Of a DNA stretch of 64,000 nucleotides, positions 51,803-60,852 are shown in pieces (positions within the stretch are counted from its first letter, which is position 1; every line of letters begins with the position of its first letter). The position numbers and the translations under genes are program-made. The notes under the pieces were generated by a model that was not told the DNA's origin, ran no database searches, and saw nothing but the letters and a program-made list of their open reading frames with translations. The stretch is taken from NCBI RefSeq assembly GCF_000826105.1, contig NZ_CCYK01000007.1, positions 1,364,001 to 1,428,000 of the forward strand. The letters run 5' to 3'. This stretch comes from Pseudomonas massiliensis. Its GTDB lineage: Bacteria; Pseudomonadota; Gammaproteobacteria; Pseudomonadales; Pseudomonadaceae.

Positions 51803-52969
51803 TCAGGCCCCGCTTTCACAGGCATAGGCCAGCACCCGTTCCAGCATTAGGTCACAGGCATCGAGCTGGTCCTGGCTGACGTATTCGTCGGGCTTGTGGC
51901 CTTGCTCCATGCTGCCGGGCCCGCACACTACCGTGGGAATTCCCGCGGCATGGAACAGCCCGCCTTCAGTGCCGAAGGCGACGGTAGCGAACGTATCGGA
52001 CCCACAGAACCGTGCGATCAGCGTCGCTGCCTGGCTATGCGGATCGGTGGCCAGGCCCGGGTAGGCCGACAAAGGGGTGAAGCGAATGGCGCTTTGGCTG
52101 CTTGACTGGCGCATGCGCGGCAGCAGCTCGGACTGGGCATAGCCCTGCAGGCGGTCGCTGACCTGGGTCGGGTCCTGGTCGGGGAGGGCGCGCACCTCAA
52201 AGTCGAAACGGCAATCCTCAGGCACGATGTTCAGCGCCTGGCCGCCGCTGATCACGCCGGTCTGCACCGTGGTATACGGCGGATCGAAGCGCGGGTCCCG
52301 CTTTGCCTGGAGTTCCACGCCGATGCGGCCAAGCTCTGTGATCAACCGCGCAGCATACTCGATGGCGTTCACTCCTTGGGGCGCATAGGCCGAATGGCAG
52401 GCATGGCCACGAACCTCGCAACGCATGGCCAGCTTGCCCTTGTGGCCCAGTACGGGTGTGAGCCCAGTCGGCTCACCGATGATGCACAGCATGGGCTTCA
52501 CCGGTCGGCTGGCCAAGGCGGTGAGCAGGTCGCGTACGCCAAGGCAGCCTACCTCTTCGTCATACGATAAGGCGACATGCACAGGCAGCCGCAAGGATGC
52601 GCCGACCAGCTTCGGTACCAACGCCAGGACGCACGCGATGTAGCCTTTCATGTCGGCGGTGCCGCGTCCGTAGAGGCGGCCGTCGCGCTCGGTGAGCTCG
52701 AAGGGTGGTAGCGTCCAGGCCTGACCGTCCACCGGTACTACGTCGGTATGGCCGGAAAGCACGATGCCAGGGCGATCGCCGGGGCCGAAGGTAGCGAACA
52801 GGTTGGCCTTGCTGCGCTGGGCGTTGTATACCCGCTGTACCGTTACCCCGAAACCTGCCAGGTACTGCTCGATGAAATCGATCAGCGCCAGGTTGGACGC
52901 TCGGCTGGTTGTGTCGAAGGCCACCAATCGCTCGAGCAGGCCCCGGCTGTCAAAGGGCATCGCGATCAT
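51803..52969 (-). CDS. argE: ArgE-type M20 family deacylase
   Basis: 388 residues. M20 metallopeptidase motifs: SGHTDVVPVDG (zinc His/Asp), YGRGTADMKG (bridging Asp), YDEEVGCLG (catalytic and zinc Glu), GEPTGL and the C-terminal CGPGSMEQGHKPDEY. Closest by eye to acetylornithine deacetylase. The start ATG overlaps the DUF1028 stop (ATGA), placing it as the last gene of an eight-gene same-strand region with an ABC importer and a monooxygenase. In that context it more likely hydrolyses an N-acyl intermediate of that pathway than serves arginine synthesis. Confidence 0.88.
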   Translation of the reverse strand: MIAMPFDSRGLLERLVAFDTTSRASNLALIDFIEQYLAGFGVTVQRVYNAQRSKANLFATFGPGDRPGIVLSGHTDVVPVDGQAWTLPPFELTERDGRLYGRGTADMKGYIACVLALVPKLVGASLRLPVHVALSYDEEVGCLGVRDLLTALASRPVKPMLCIIGEPTGLTPVLGHKGKLAMRCEVRGHACHSAYAPQGVNAIEYAARLITELGRIGVELQAKRDPRFDPPYTTVQTGVISGGQALNIVPEDCRFDFEVRALPDQDPTQVSDRLQGYAQSELLPRMRQSSSQSAIRFTPLSAYPGLATDPHSQAATLIARFCGSDTFATVAFGTEGGLFHAAGIPTVVCGPGSMEQGHKPDEYVSQDQLDACDLMLERVLAYACESGA

Positions 52970-53643
52970 CTATCGTCTCCGGGTACGCCATAGCCTGGCG
53001 CCCCGGAGGGGTCGAGGGCACGGTCGATATAGTCCTGCAATTGCGGACGATATGCCGCCCACAGCCGGGCCAATTCGGCGATAGGCTGCTGGTCGGCCCA
53101 ATCGACCCGAAGGTTCACGATGGGCCAGGTCAGCTCGCCGACCACTAGCAGCGCGGCCGAATGGACGGGACCGGCTTCGCCCCCCGCGGCCTGGCCTGCT
53201 TCAAGGGCAGCCAGCAGTCGGTCGGCCAATTGCCCTTCGGCCTGCTCGAACGCCTGGGCCATGGCCACGATCACTGTGGCATTGGCCAACATGTTGCCAG
53301 CGGCTACGCACTGCTCCCCGGCCACGGCATGATGGGTACCCAGGGTTTGTCCGCCACTGAAGTGCGCGGTGCGCCCCAGATGGTCGATGGCGGTGAGCTG
53401 GCGGTACTGGCTGTAGCCGTTGCGGTTGAGTGCCGCATCAACCGCTTCGGTCGGCGCCAGGCCGGCCTGCAGCTGGTCCAGCACCTCAGGACCCAGGGCC
53501 GGCAACGTGATGTTCTGGCTGGCCACCGCACCTACCCCCGGACGCAGCCAAGGGCAGCGCGCGCCCACGGCGATGCTCGAAGAGCTGATGGCAACGCCCA
53601 GCTGGCCGGTTTCAGCGCAGCGCGCGACTATGGAAAAGGTCAT
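52966..53643 (-). CDS. DUF1028 family Ntn-hydrolase-like protein
   Basis: 225 residues from the ATG at 53643, which overlaps the RidA stop (ATGA). The family start TFSIVARCAETGQLGVAISSSSIAVGARCPW and the middle GNMLANATVIVAMAQAFE match DUF1028, predicted to have an N-terminal-nucleophile hydrolase fold and probably amidase-like action. Typically 220-230 residues, so full length. It is sandwiched between RidA and ArgE-like genes, which supports a hydrolytic step on an amide or imide. Confidence 0.85.
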   Translation of the reverse strand: MTFSIVARCAETGQLGVAISSSSIAVGARCPWLRPGVGAVASQNITLPALGPEVLDQLQAGLAPTEAVDAALNRNGYSQYRQLTAIDHLGRTAHFSGGQTLGTHHAVAGEQCVAAGNMLANATVIVAMAQAFEQAEGQLADRLLAALEAGQAAGGEAGPVHSAALLVVGELTWPIVNLRVDWADQQPIAELARLWAAYRPQLQDYIDRALDPSGAPGYGVPGDDR

Positions 53644-54071
53644 CTGGCCTCCATCTGTTGCGGGATCACCGCGATCACGTCGATTTCCATCAGCCACTGG
53701 GGCTGGCCCAGTGCCGAGACCACCAGGCCGGTGGAAATGGGAAAGACTCCTTTCAGCCATTTGCCCACTTCCTGGTACACCGGTTCACGGTAGCGTGGGT
53801 CAATCAGGTAGGTCGTGGTCTTCACGATGTGGCTCAGGTCGCTGCCCGCTTCCTCCAGCAGCTGCTTGACATTGCGCATGGCTTGTTCAGCCTGGGCGCG
53901 GGGGTCGCCCAAACCGACGAGGTTGCCCTCGAAGTCAGTCCCTACCTGGCCACGCACATATACGGTATTCCCGGCTCGCACGGCCTGGCAAAGGTCATTG
54001 TCCAGGGTCTGGTTGGGGTAGGTGTCCTTGGTGTTGAACATGCGAATCCGGGTATGGGTTGGCTGCGCCAT
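53640..54071 (-). CDS. RidA/YjgF family protein
   Basis: 143 residues from the ATG at 54071, with GGAG seven bases before it; an in-frame GTG at 54077 is too near that site. Typical RidA features: AVRAGNTVYVRGQVGTD, DPRAQAEQAMRNVKQLLEEAG, VKTTTYLIDPRYREPVYQEV and a C-terminal LMEIDVIAVIP. It lies two bases after the monooxygenase stop. RidA proteins hydrolyse enamine/imine intermediates or act as pathway-specific deaminases, which fits a route that makes such an intermediate. Confidence 0.9.
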   Translation of the reverse strand: MAQPTHTRIRMFNTKDTYPNQTLDNDLCQAVRAGNTVYVRGQVGTDFEGNLVGLGDPRAQAEQAMRNVKQLLEEAGSDLSHIVKTTTYLIDPRYREPVYQEVGKWLKGVFPISTGLVVSALGQPQWLMEIDVIAVIPQQMEAR

Positions 54072-54073
54072 GG

Positions 54074-55402
54074 TCACACTCCTGCTGCGGCTGAACGTTT
54101 TGGCATGAGAGGCGCCTCGTCCGGGACGGCGCTACCCACGCATCGGGGGCCGCCCTGGTAGGCTTCATATTTACGCTGCTTGGCAATGTGTTCGCCGATG
54201 TGGCGGGCGTCATGCCACACACCCCAGATGAAGGCCGAGCCACGCCGCGCCAGCCACGGCAGGCCAACGAAGTAGATGCCAGGTTCGCTGGATAGGCCGC
54301 GCTGATGCACCGGCTTGCCCGCCGTGTCCAGGCCAAGGCCTTGCAGCCAGCTGAAGTCGACTGCATAGCCGGTAGCCCAGATGAGGGTGCCGACCCCGGC
54401 CGCGGCCAGGTCCAGGCTCGACAGCGGTTGGGTCACGCAGGCCGGGTCCGGGTAGCGACGCCGCGCCTCGGGCTCTTCGGGCAGATCCAGGCCGTTGCGG
54501 GCAATATAGGCATCGGCGGCGTCGAGCAGCGCCAGGTAGTTGTCATCGCCACGGGCCAGGTTGTCGGCCAGGTCCGGGGCGAAGCGCGCCACGCCCTGCT
54601 CGAACGCCTGGGTAACGCCGACCAGGGTAATGCCCTGATGAGCCAGGGCGCGGAAATCCACGGTGCGGCCGCCGTGGGCACCGCTGACCGCAATGGTCAC
54701 ATGTTCGCGCCCCGGCTGGCGCACCTCGGCATCCCACTCGCCGAGCACGCCGAGCCACCAGCAGAAGTCTCGTCCGCGGTAGGCGCGCGGTGGCCGGTCG
54801 TGGGCACCGACGGAGAGGTACACCTGTCGGCCCGCGGCGCGCAGTTCGTCGGCGATCTGCACGCCGGATGAGCCGGCGCCCACCACCAACACTGCTCCAG
54901 GGGGCAGCTGTTGCGGGTTGCGGTAGTCGGCCGAATGCAACTGCAGCAGCTTTTCATCGAGGGGCGCGATGGCCGGAATCACTGGCCGCTGGAAGGGCCC
55001 CGTGGCGGCAACCACTCGTTGAGCCTGCAGGGTGCCGGCGCTGGTGTGCACAGTGAAGCCGGCGCGGCCCAGGTTGCGGGTCACGCTCTTGACTTCAACG
55101 CCTGTGCGGACAGGCGCCTCGATTTGCCGGGCATAGGCTTCGAAGTACTCGGCCACCTGATCCTTGCCAGCGAAGGCGTCCGGGTGCACCTCAGCGAATT
55201 CCATACCGGGAAACCGGTCGTGCCAGGCCGGGCCGTTGGCGACCAGCGAATCCCAGCGCCCCGTGCGCCAGGCTTCGGCGATGCGGCTGCGCTCCAGCAC
55301 CAGGTGCGGCACGCCCAATTTGCCCAGGTGTTCGCTCATGGCCACGCCCGCCTGGCCCGCGCCCACTATCAGGGTATCTATGACAGTATCATCCAAGCTC
55401 AT
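54074..55402 (-). CDS. Flavin-containing monooxygenase (CzcO/FMO-like)
   Basis: 442 residues from the ATG at 55402. The FAD motif is DTLIVGAGQAGVAMSEHL, the NADPH motif is VLVVGAGSSGVQIADEL, and the segment TLIWATGYAVDFSWLQ is the FMO/N-hydroxylating ATG-motif. ARAYRGRDFCWWLG-like stretches are typical of bacterial class B monooxygenases. It could hydroxylate nitrogen or sulfur or perform a Baeyer-Villiger step. The operon setting (ABC import, RidA, DUF1028, M20 hydrolase) suggests oxidative opening of a nitrogen compound. Confidence 0.88.
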   Translation of the reverse strand: MSLDDTVIDTLIVGAGQAGVAMSEHLGKLGVPHLVLERSRIAEAWRTGRWDSLVANGPAWHDRFPGMEFAEVHPDAFAGKDQVAEYFEAYARQIEAPVRTGVEVKSVTRNLGRAGFTVHTSAGTLQAQRVVAATGPFQRPVIPAIAPLDEKLLQLHSADYRNPQQLPPGAVLVVGAGSSGVQIADELRAAGRQVYLSVGAHDRPPRAYRGRDFCWWLGVLGEWDAEVRQPGREHVTIAVSGAHGGRTVDFRALAHQGITLVGVTQAFEQGVARFAPDLADNLARGDDNYLALLDAADAYIARNGLDLPEEPEARRRYPDPACVTQPLSSLDLAAAGVGTLIWATGYAVDFSWLQGLGLDTAGKPVHQRGLSSEPGIYFVGLPWLARRGSAFIWGVWHDARHIGEHIAKQRKYEAYQGGPRCVGSAVPDEAPLMPKRSAAAGV

Positions 55403-55542
55403 GTTCAAGTGTCCGTGCAGTAGCCGATTTCGACAAGGCCAGACTAAGAGATGCCGTCATCGAGGGAAAATAGTATTAAGCTGGACGTTGTATATGATTA
55501 AGCTAAGTATCGGTAAGTTGTGGTTGTGCCATGAAGTCAGAT

Positions 55543-56376
55543 TTAATGCGCACCGCCATCATGCAATAAGTGGAAGATGTTCTTTTTCATGGCGATGAAG
55601 CTGGGGTCCATCACCATATCGAGATGGCGCGGCCGCTCGATAGGCACATTCAGTACCTGTTTTATTCGCCCAGGGCGGGCGCCCATGGCGAAGATCTGAT
55701 CGCCCAGGAGAATGGCTTCATCGATATCATGGGTAACGAACAGCACGGTTTTCTTGCTGTGTTCCCATACCTTGAGCAGCAACTGCTGCATCTGCAGCCG
55801 AGTCTGGCTGTCCAGCGCACCGAAGGGCTCGTCCATCAGCAGTATCTGAGGGTCGTTGGCCAGGGCCCGGGCAATGGCCACTCGCTGCTTCATGCCGCCG
55901 GACAACTGCTTGGAATAGTTGTCGGCAAAGCGTGTCAGGCCTACCTCGTCGAGGTAATGCTCGACAATCTCCTTGCGCTCAGCCGCGCCGACCTTGCGCC
56001 GCTTGAGCCCGAATTCGATGTTCTGCCGTACGGTCAGCCAAGGGAACAGGGTATAGGCCTGGAACACCATGCCCCGGTCCGGGCCCGGGCCGTCCACTGG
56101 GCGGCCGTTGACCAGGATCTGCCCGGAGCTGGCTTCGGCAAGTCCCGCCGTTAGGTAGAGCAGGCTGGACTTGCCACAGCCCGAAGGCCCCACCAGCACG
56201 GCGAATTGCTGGTCCTTCACTTCAAGGGAGACGTTTTCCAGCGCGTAAAATTCTCCGCCGTCGGGGGTGGGGTAACGCAAGCTGACGCCCTCGACCTTCA
56301 GGCAGGTGGTGGCACCCGGCGCGGGTGCTTGCGTGGGAAACGTGAGCCGGTCGGTCGCGGCGGTTATTGAGCCCAT
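55543..56376 (-). CDS. NitT/TauT-type ABC transporter ATP-binding protein
   Basis: 277 residues. Walker A GPSGCGKSS, Q-loop VFQAYTLFPWL, signature LSGGMKQR, Walker B ILLMDEPFGALD and the switch His in FVTHDIDEA are complete. It belongs to the SsuB/TauB/NrtD group. Its start overlaps the end of the permease gene by 13 bases. With the permease and binding protein upstream it makes a complete importer. Confidence 0.93.
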   Translation of the reverse strand: MGSITAATDRLTFPTQAPAPGATTCLKVEGVSLRYPTPDGGEFYALENVSLEVKDQQFAVLVGPSGCGKSSLLYLTAGLAEASSGQILVNGRPVDGPGPDRGMVFQAYTLFPWLTVRQNIEFGLKRRKVGAAERKEIVEHYLDEVGLTRFADNYSKQLSGGMKQRVAIARALANDPQILLMDEPFGALDSQTRLQMQQLLLKVWEHSKKTVLFVTHDIDEAILLGDQIFAMGARPGRIKQVLNVPIERPRHLDMVMDPSFIAMKKNIFHLLHDGGAH

Positions 56377-57167
56377 GCTGCTACCCTCAAGCGAAGAAGT
56401 CGGAACAGTTGGTCGGTGATCAGGCCGAGCAGGCCGATTACCGCGATGGCGAGGAAGATCACATCTACCTGGAAACCGCGCATGGCCTTCAGGCTCAGGT
56501 AGCCAAGGCCACTGGACGCGGCCACCAGCTCAGCCACCACCAGGTAGGTCCATGCCCAGCCCATGGTCACCCGCAAGGTGTCGAGGATGCCCGGCACCGA
56601 GGCTGGAGCGATTACGTGCACCAGGGCATCCCGGCGGCTGGAGCCTAGGGTGTAGGAGGCGTCCACCAGGTCCTTGGATATGCCGCGGGATACATCGGCG
56701 ATCATCACCAGTTGCTGGAAGAACACGCCGAAGATGATGACCGAGACCCGTTGCTCTAGGCCAATGCCGATCCACAGGATGAACAGCGGCACGAAGGAGG
56801 TCACCGGCAGGTAGCGAATGAAGTTCACCACCGGCTCCAGGAACGCCTGGGCCACGCGGAAGCTGCCCATCAGCAAGCCCAGGGGGACCGCTACTACCGA
56901 GGAGAGGATGAACCCGACCATCACCACTTCGACACTGGCCCATACGTGCTCGCCCAGAGCACCGTCCCGGGACAGGCGCAAGGCGGCATCCACCACGGCG
57001 CCAGGCGTGGGCAAGAACATGGCGGGCACCACGCCGCCGTAGGACAGCCCGGCCCACAGGCCGATCATTAGGGCCCAGGCCAGGGCGCTGGCACCCCAGA
57101 CTACCGGGGCGGGCAAGGCAGTCTTGGGGGTGGCGCAGCGATTGATCCAGGAGGATCGCTTGGACAT
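56364..57167 (-). CDS. NitT/TauT-type ABC transporter permease
   Basis: 267 residues from the ATG at 57167, with AAGGAG upstream; the longer frame lies within the binding-protein region and is not used. About six transmembrane helices, with the EAA loop as DASYTLGSSRRDALVHVIAPASVPGIL. Pattern matches SsuC/TauC. It follows the binding-protein gene by ten bases. Confidence 0.92.
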   Translation of the reverse strand: MSKRSSWINRCATPKTALPAPVVWGASALAWALMIGLWAGLSYGGVVPAMFLPTPGAVVDAALRLSRDGALGEHVWASVEVVMVGFILSSVVAVPLGLLMGSFRVAQAFLEPVVNFIRYLPVTSFVPLFILWIGIGLEQRVSVIIFGVFFQQLVMIADVSRGISKDLVDASYTLGSSRRDALVHVIAPASVPGILDTLRVTMGWAWTYLVVAELVAASSGLGYLSLKAMRGFQVDVIFLAIAVIGLLGLITDQLFRLLRLRVAAWAQ

Positions 57168-57177
57168 GGCAGGCTCC

Positions 57178-58173
57178 TTACTTGGGCGTGACGAAGCGGT
57201 TGTCGACCAGGTCGTCGAAACTGACGTCGAAGGGTTTGCCCTGGAGGGAAGTGGCGGCTTCGTTGGCAAGCTTGATCACGCCGGCGGCATCGCCCTGCTG
57301 GCCGGCGCTGCCAAGCAGCTTCTCGCTCATCGCCTGGTCATAGAAGCGCACGCCCTTGGCGGCCGCGGCCAGTTCCTTGGGGTCTGCAAGGTAGCCGCCA
57401 ACGCCCTTGGCCATGATGGCGTAGGCCTGGTCGGGATGATCCTTGGTGTACTGCACCGCCTTGTAGAGGCCATTGACCAGAGCCTTGACGTCGCCCGCCT
57501 GCTTGTCGATCACGTCGCAGCTCAGGGCAACCACGTCCACGATCACGCCCGGGGTAGTGCTGCTGTCCACCAGCACCTTGCCTTGCTGCTTGCTGCGTAC
57601 CATGGACAGGTGTGGTTCCCAGGTCACCGCGGCGGGCACTCGTCCGGCGATGAAGGCGGTAGCCGCATCGTCGGCGGTCATGTTCTGCACCTTCAGGTCG
57701 CTCATCTGCATGCCCGCGTCCTTGAGCAGGTAGCTGAGCCAGAACTGCGACACCGAGCCTTCGTTCACGGCGATCGCCTTGCCCTTCAAGTCGCTGAGGC
57801 TGTTCACCTCCTTGCCCACCACGATGCCGTCACCGCCATGGCTTTCATCCAGCGCCGCCACGGCCTTGAAGCAGAACTGCGGGCGGTACTTGAGGATTTC
57901 ATCCAGTGTCGAAGCCGAGCCGGACAGCTTTCCGGACGCCTGGGCGGCCATGTACATGGAGGCTTCCTCGATGGTTGTCAGCTCCACTGTCAGGCCTTGC
58001 TCCTTGAAATAGCCAAGGTCCCTGGCCAGGTAGAGCGTGCCGTAGCCGACCCAGGTGGTATGCCCGATAGACAGCGTGCCAGCCTGAGCGCTGGCGACGC
58101 TGGCGACGCTGGCGGCCAGCAGGCCGATGCAGGCCAGGGATTTGCCGCAACGAGAAACGAATGAATGGACCAT
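57178..58173 (-). CDS. NMT1/SsuA-like ABC transporter substrate-binding protein
   Basis: 331 residues with a signal peptide (SLACIGLLAASVASVASAQA, cleavage near residue 31). The mature start TLSIGHTTWVGYGTLYLARDLGYFKEQGL is typical of the NMT1/taurine-type binding proteins, and WEPHLS near 200 is common in the ligand-binding cleft. Such proteins bind sulfonates, nitrate, pyrimidine precursors or aromatic acids. It is the first gene of the ABC transporter and lies downstream of the aminotransferase. Confidence 0.9.
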   Translation of the reverse strand: MVHSFVSRCGKSLACIGLLAASVASVASAQAGTLSIGHTTWVGYGTLYLARDLGYFKEQGLTVELTTIEEASMYMAAQASGKLSGSASTLDEILKYRPQFCFKAVAALDESHGGDGIVVGKEVNSLSDLKGKAIAVNEGSVSQFWLSYLLKDAGMQMSDLKVQNMTADDAATAFIAGRVPAAVTWEPHLSMVRSKQQGKVLVDSSTTPGVIVDVVALSCDVIDKQAGDVKALVNGLYKAVQYTKDHPDQAYAIMAKGVGGYLADPKELAAAAKGVRFYDQAMSEKLLGSAGQQGDAAGVIKLANEAATSLQGKPFDVSFDDLVDNRFVTPK

Positions 58174-58406
58174 GGATCACTCCCGAGATCGACAGAAGAG
58201 GGGTTCGAATTGTCTGGGCAGGAAGCGAAAAGCGTGGCGGGTTCGGCTTCTGGTGAGCCTTTACCGGTAGGACGAGTCGATGGTGGCTTAAAGGTATGCC
58301 GAGGAAAATTAGTAAATTTGTGGCCTGAGGGGAGGAAAAAGCTAATGGGGCTGGCGATGCGAGAGGTCATGGGTTGACCGCCTGCGCCAAGCCCGCCCAA
58401 GCCTGC

Positions 58407-59780
58407 CTAAAGCCCGAAATGCTCGGCGGTCCGCTCTACGGCGACCCGCGTCTTGTCCACCAGTTCGTCGATTTCGGCATGGGTGGCTACCAGGGCCGGG
58501 GCCAGAATCATCCTTCCCAGAGTAGAGCGGATGATGATGCCTTCCTCGAAGCCCAGGGTCCGGCAATGCCAGGCGATGTCGCTTTCGTTGTCGAAGCGCT
58601 TGCGGCTGGCCTTATCCTCGGTGAACTGAAGCGCGGCGACCATGCCTACGCCCTGTACTTCGCCAACGTTGGGGTGCCCGGCAAGGGCCTCGCGCAGGCG
58701 ACGCTGGAGATAGGGCCCCGTGTCTCGTTCAACCCGTTCGACGATGCCCTCGTCGCGCAAGGCTTTGAGATTGGCGATGGCTACCGCTGCCGCCACCGGG
58801 TGGCCGGAATAGGTGAGGCCATGGGCGAACACGCCGCCGCGCTCGACCAGAGCGTCCGCCATGCGCCTGGACAGAATCAATCCGCCCATGGGGACGTAGC
58901 CGGACGTCAGGCCTTTGGCGATGGACAACGTATCGGGCTCGAAGCCGAAGGTCTGGTGGGCGAACCATTCGCCGGTGCGACCGAAGCCACCGATCACTTC
59001 GTCGGCGCACAGCAGAACGTCGTACTGGCGGCAGATGCGCTGGATCTCCGGCCAGTAGGACGCCGGAGGAATGATCATGCCACCCGCGCCCTGGAAGGGT
59101 TCTGCCACGAAGGCCGCTACGTTCTCGGCGCCCAGTTCCAGAATCCTGGTTTCCAGCTGCCGTGCCGCCTGCAGGCCGAAGGCCTCGGGAGAAAGGTTGC
59201 CGCCGTGGGCGTACCAATAGGGCTCGTCGATATGGGCTACGTCCGGAATCAGCCCGCCCATCTCGTGCATGAACTTCATGCCCCCAAGCGCCGTGGCGGC
59301 CAAGGTGGAGCCGTGGTAGCCGTTCCAGCGGCCGATCATGATTTTCTTTTCCGGCTTGCCCATCACTTGCCAGTAGCGACGCACGGTGCGGATCAATACT
59401 TCATTGGCCTCTGAGCCGGAGTTGGTGTAGATGGCGTGGCTATAGTGCCCTGGCAACAGGCTGAACAGCAGTTCCGACAGTTCGACCACGGCCGGGTGAG
59501 TGGTATGGAAGAACATGTTGTAGTAGGGCAGTTGCGCCAACTGCGCGCTGGCGGCAGCGACCAGGTCCTGTCGGCCATAGCCCAGGTTGGTGCACCACAG
59601 GCCAGACATGCCGTCCAGGTAGCGCTTGCCGTCGTTGTCCCAGAGGGTTAGGCCGTCCCCCTTGACCATCACCCGTGGGCCGACCTCATTCAAGGCTTTC
59701 TGGTCCACGAAGGCATGGATGTGATGGGCGGCGTCGAGGGCCTGGTAGGCCTGCGTGCTGCGTTTCGCGAAATGTTCCAC
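58407..59780 (-). CDS. Class III (omega) aminotransferase
   Basis: 457 residues. Landmarks: YNMFFHTTHPAVVELSELL, YTNSGSEANEVLIRTVRRYW, RWNGYHGSTLAATALGG, DEVIGGFGRTG and the PLP lysine in DTLSIAKGLTSGY. It resembles the SpuC/beta-alanine:pyruvate group that moves amino groups from terminal amines to pyruvate. It is the first gene of the minus-strand region, directly next to the palindrome and divergent TetR gene, so it is probably the main regulated gene. It would remove nitrogen from an amine substrate or product of the pathway. Confidence 0.92.
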   Translation of the reverse strand: MEHFAKRSTQAYQALDAAHHIHAFVDQKALNEVGPRVMVKGDGLTLWDNDGKRYLDGMSGLWCTNLGYGRQDLVAAASAQLAQLPYYNMFFHTTHPAVVELSELLFSLLPGHYSHAIYTNSGSEANEVLIRTVRRYWQVMGKPEKKIMIGRWNGYHGSTLAATALGGMKFMHEMGGLIPDVAHIDEPYWYAHGGNLSPEAFGLQAARQLETRILELGAENVAAFVAEPFQGAGGMIIPPASYWPEIQRICRQYDVLLCADEVIGGFGRTGEWFAHQTFGFEPDTLSIAKGLTSGYVPMGGLILSRRMADALVERGGVFAHGLTYSGHPVAAAVAIANLKALRDEGIVERVERDTGPYLQRRLREALAGHPNVGEVQGVGMVAALQFTEDKASRKRFDNESDIAWHCRTLGFEEGIIIRSTLGRMILAPALVATHAEIDELVDKTRVAVERTAEHFGL

Positions 59781-59813
59781 TGAAAGCTCCAGGGTGATGG
59801 CGGTGACCGCGAC

Positions 59814-59876
59814 GCCAATTCTTGGCAGCTAAAAATATTTTTGTAAACAAAATATTTTTAGCTGCCAAGAATTGGC
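59814..59876. promoter_or_regulatory. Perfect 28-bp-arm palindrome in the aminotransferase/TetR intergenic region
   Basis: Two perfect 28-base inverted arms (59814-59841 and 59849-59876) are separated by the seven-base loop TGTAAAC. The outer part of each arm carries AGCTGCCAAGAATTGG (or its complement) and the inner part is an AT-rich AAAATATTTTTA. It lies between the start codons of the aminotransferase (59780) and the TetR regulator (59912). Position and symmetry suggest a TetR operator, possibly double, covering both promoters; the length is far greater than a single TetR site. Confidence 0.75.
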
Positions 59877-59911
59877 CTTATCCTCATTGCTCCGTTTCAC
59901 TTGGAAATGCC

Positions 59912-60532
59912 ATGCCCATTGCCGAGACTACCGGCCTACGTGCTCGCCAGAAACAGCAGCGGCGCGAACAGATTGCCACCGCCGCTCGCGAGGTCTTCAT
60001 TGCCCAGGGCTTCGCCAACACTACTCTTGAGCAAATCGCCAGCAAGGCGGGCGTGTCTGCTCCTACCGTGGTCAACTACTTCGGCTCCAAGCAGCAGATT
60101 CTCCTGGCCCTGATCAGCGAGCCGGACCAGCAAGCCGTGCGTGACTTTCGGCAAAGGCTGGCGGACTACCGGGACCCCGTGGAGGCGCTATGCGACCTCG
60201 AGCAGTCCATGACCCGTTATCAATTGAGCGCGCTGCCCGCTTCGCTATGGCGCGAACTGGCGCCGTACCTGTTTACCGGAGAGCTGGCGGACATCTTTCA
60301 GCCTTGGAACGCCGCCGTGGTAGAAGAAGCGAAAGCGCTGTTGACCCACTTCCAGAGCCTGGGCCAGGTTGCCGAAGACGCGCAAGTGGAGGTGGCCGCC
60401 ACCGTATTCAATCAATACGCCAACCTGGCCTTCATTCGCCTGGCCACCGAGGCGGCGCCGGACCGTGCCGCCCATGCGGCGCACATGCGTGCTGTGTTCG
60501 AATTGCTATGTCGGGGCCTGCTCGCCCCGTGA
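59912..60532 (+). CDS. TetR-family transcriptional regulator
   Basis: 206 residues from the ATG at 59912. The frame is open further upstream but there runs through the palindrome. The N-terminal helix-turn-helix reads REQIATAAREVFIAQGFANTTLEQIASKAGVSAPTVVNYFGSKQQIL. The C-terminal helical ligand domain is full length. As the divergent neighbour of the eight-gene amine region, with the palindrome between, it is probably the repressor of that region, relieved by a pathway metabolite. Confidence 0.92.
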   Translation: MPIAETTGLRARQKQQRREQIATAAREVFIAQGFANTTLEQIASKAGVSAPTVVNYFGSKQQILLALISEPDQQAVRDFRQRLADYRDPVEALCDLEQSMTRYQLSALPASLWRELAPYLFTGELADIFQPWNAAVVEEAKALLTHFQSLGQVAEDAQVEVAATVFNQYANLAFIRLATEAAPDRAAHAAHMRAVFELLCRGLLAP

Positions 60533-60852
60533 GTCTCGATCGCTGAAATAAGGGCGGGCCATTTCCAGAAAGGGTGGCAAGGTTGGGTTGTCATTATCGC
60601 GTCGGCTGACTATCTACTGTCCAGCATGGGCGTGGCTCCTGCTCAGGGAGGCGGGGGACGACCTGACCGGAGCAGGGTACCGGGTGGCCGCGGCTGCCAG
60701 GGCAATGCCGCCGCGCTCTGGCTCGTCGCCGCCCAGGGTGTCGTCGGCCTATACCCTGCTGGCGCGGCAGTTCGAGCGAGTGATGGTCGCATAGCCCCCT
60801 TGAGTTATGAATGCATAAGGCCCAGAATAAAGACCTGAATTGAGGGCTTAAT
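60533..60852. other. Intergenic stretch with no recognised gene
   Basis: About 320 bases after the TetR gene. The open frames on either strand are short, arginine/alanine-rich and resemble no family I know. It may be decayed coding DNA; the AT-rich part just before 60853 (GAATAAAGACC, GAGGG at 60841) is the likely promoter and ribosome-binding area of the antitoxin gene. Confidence 0.4.

Noticed and set aside
58306..58319. AAATT-AGTA-AATTT dyad upstream of the binding-protein gene
   Set aside because: Short, AT-only arms in an intergenic region; likely chance.
60588..60794. 68-codon plus-strand open frame after the TetR gene
   Set aside because: No ribosome-binding site, no family resemblance, and overlapping frames on the other strand are equally open.
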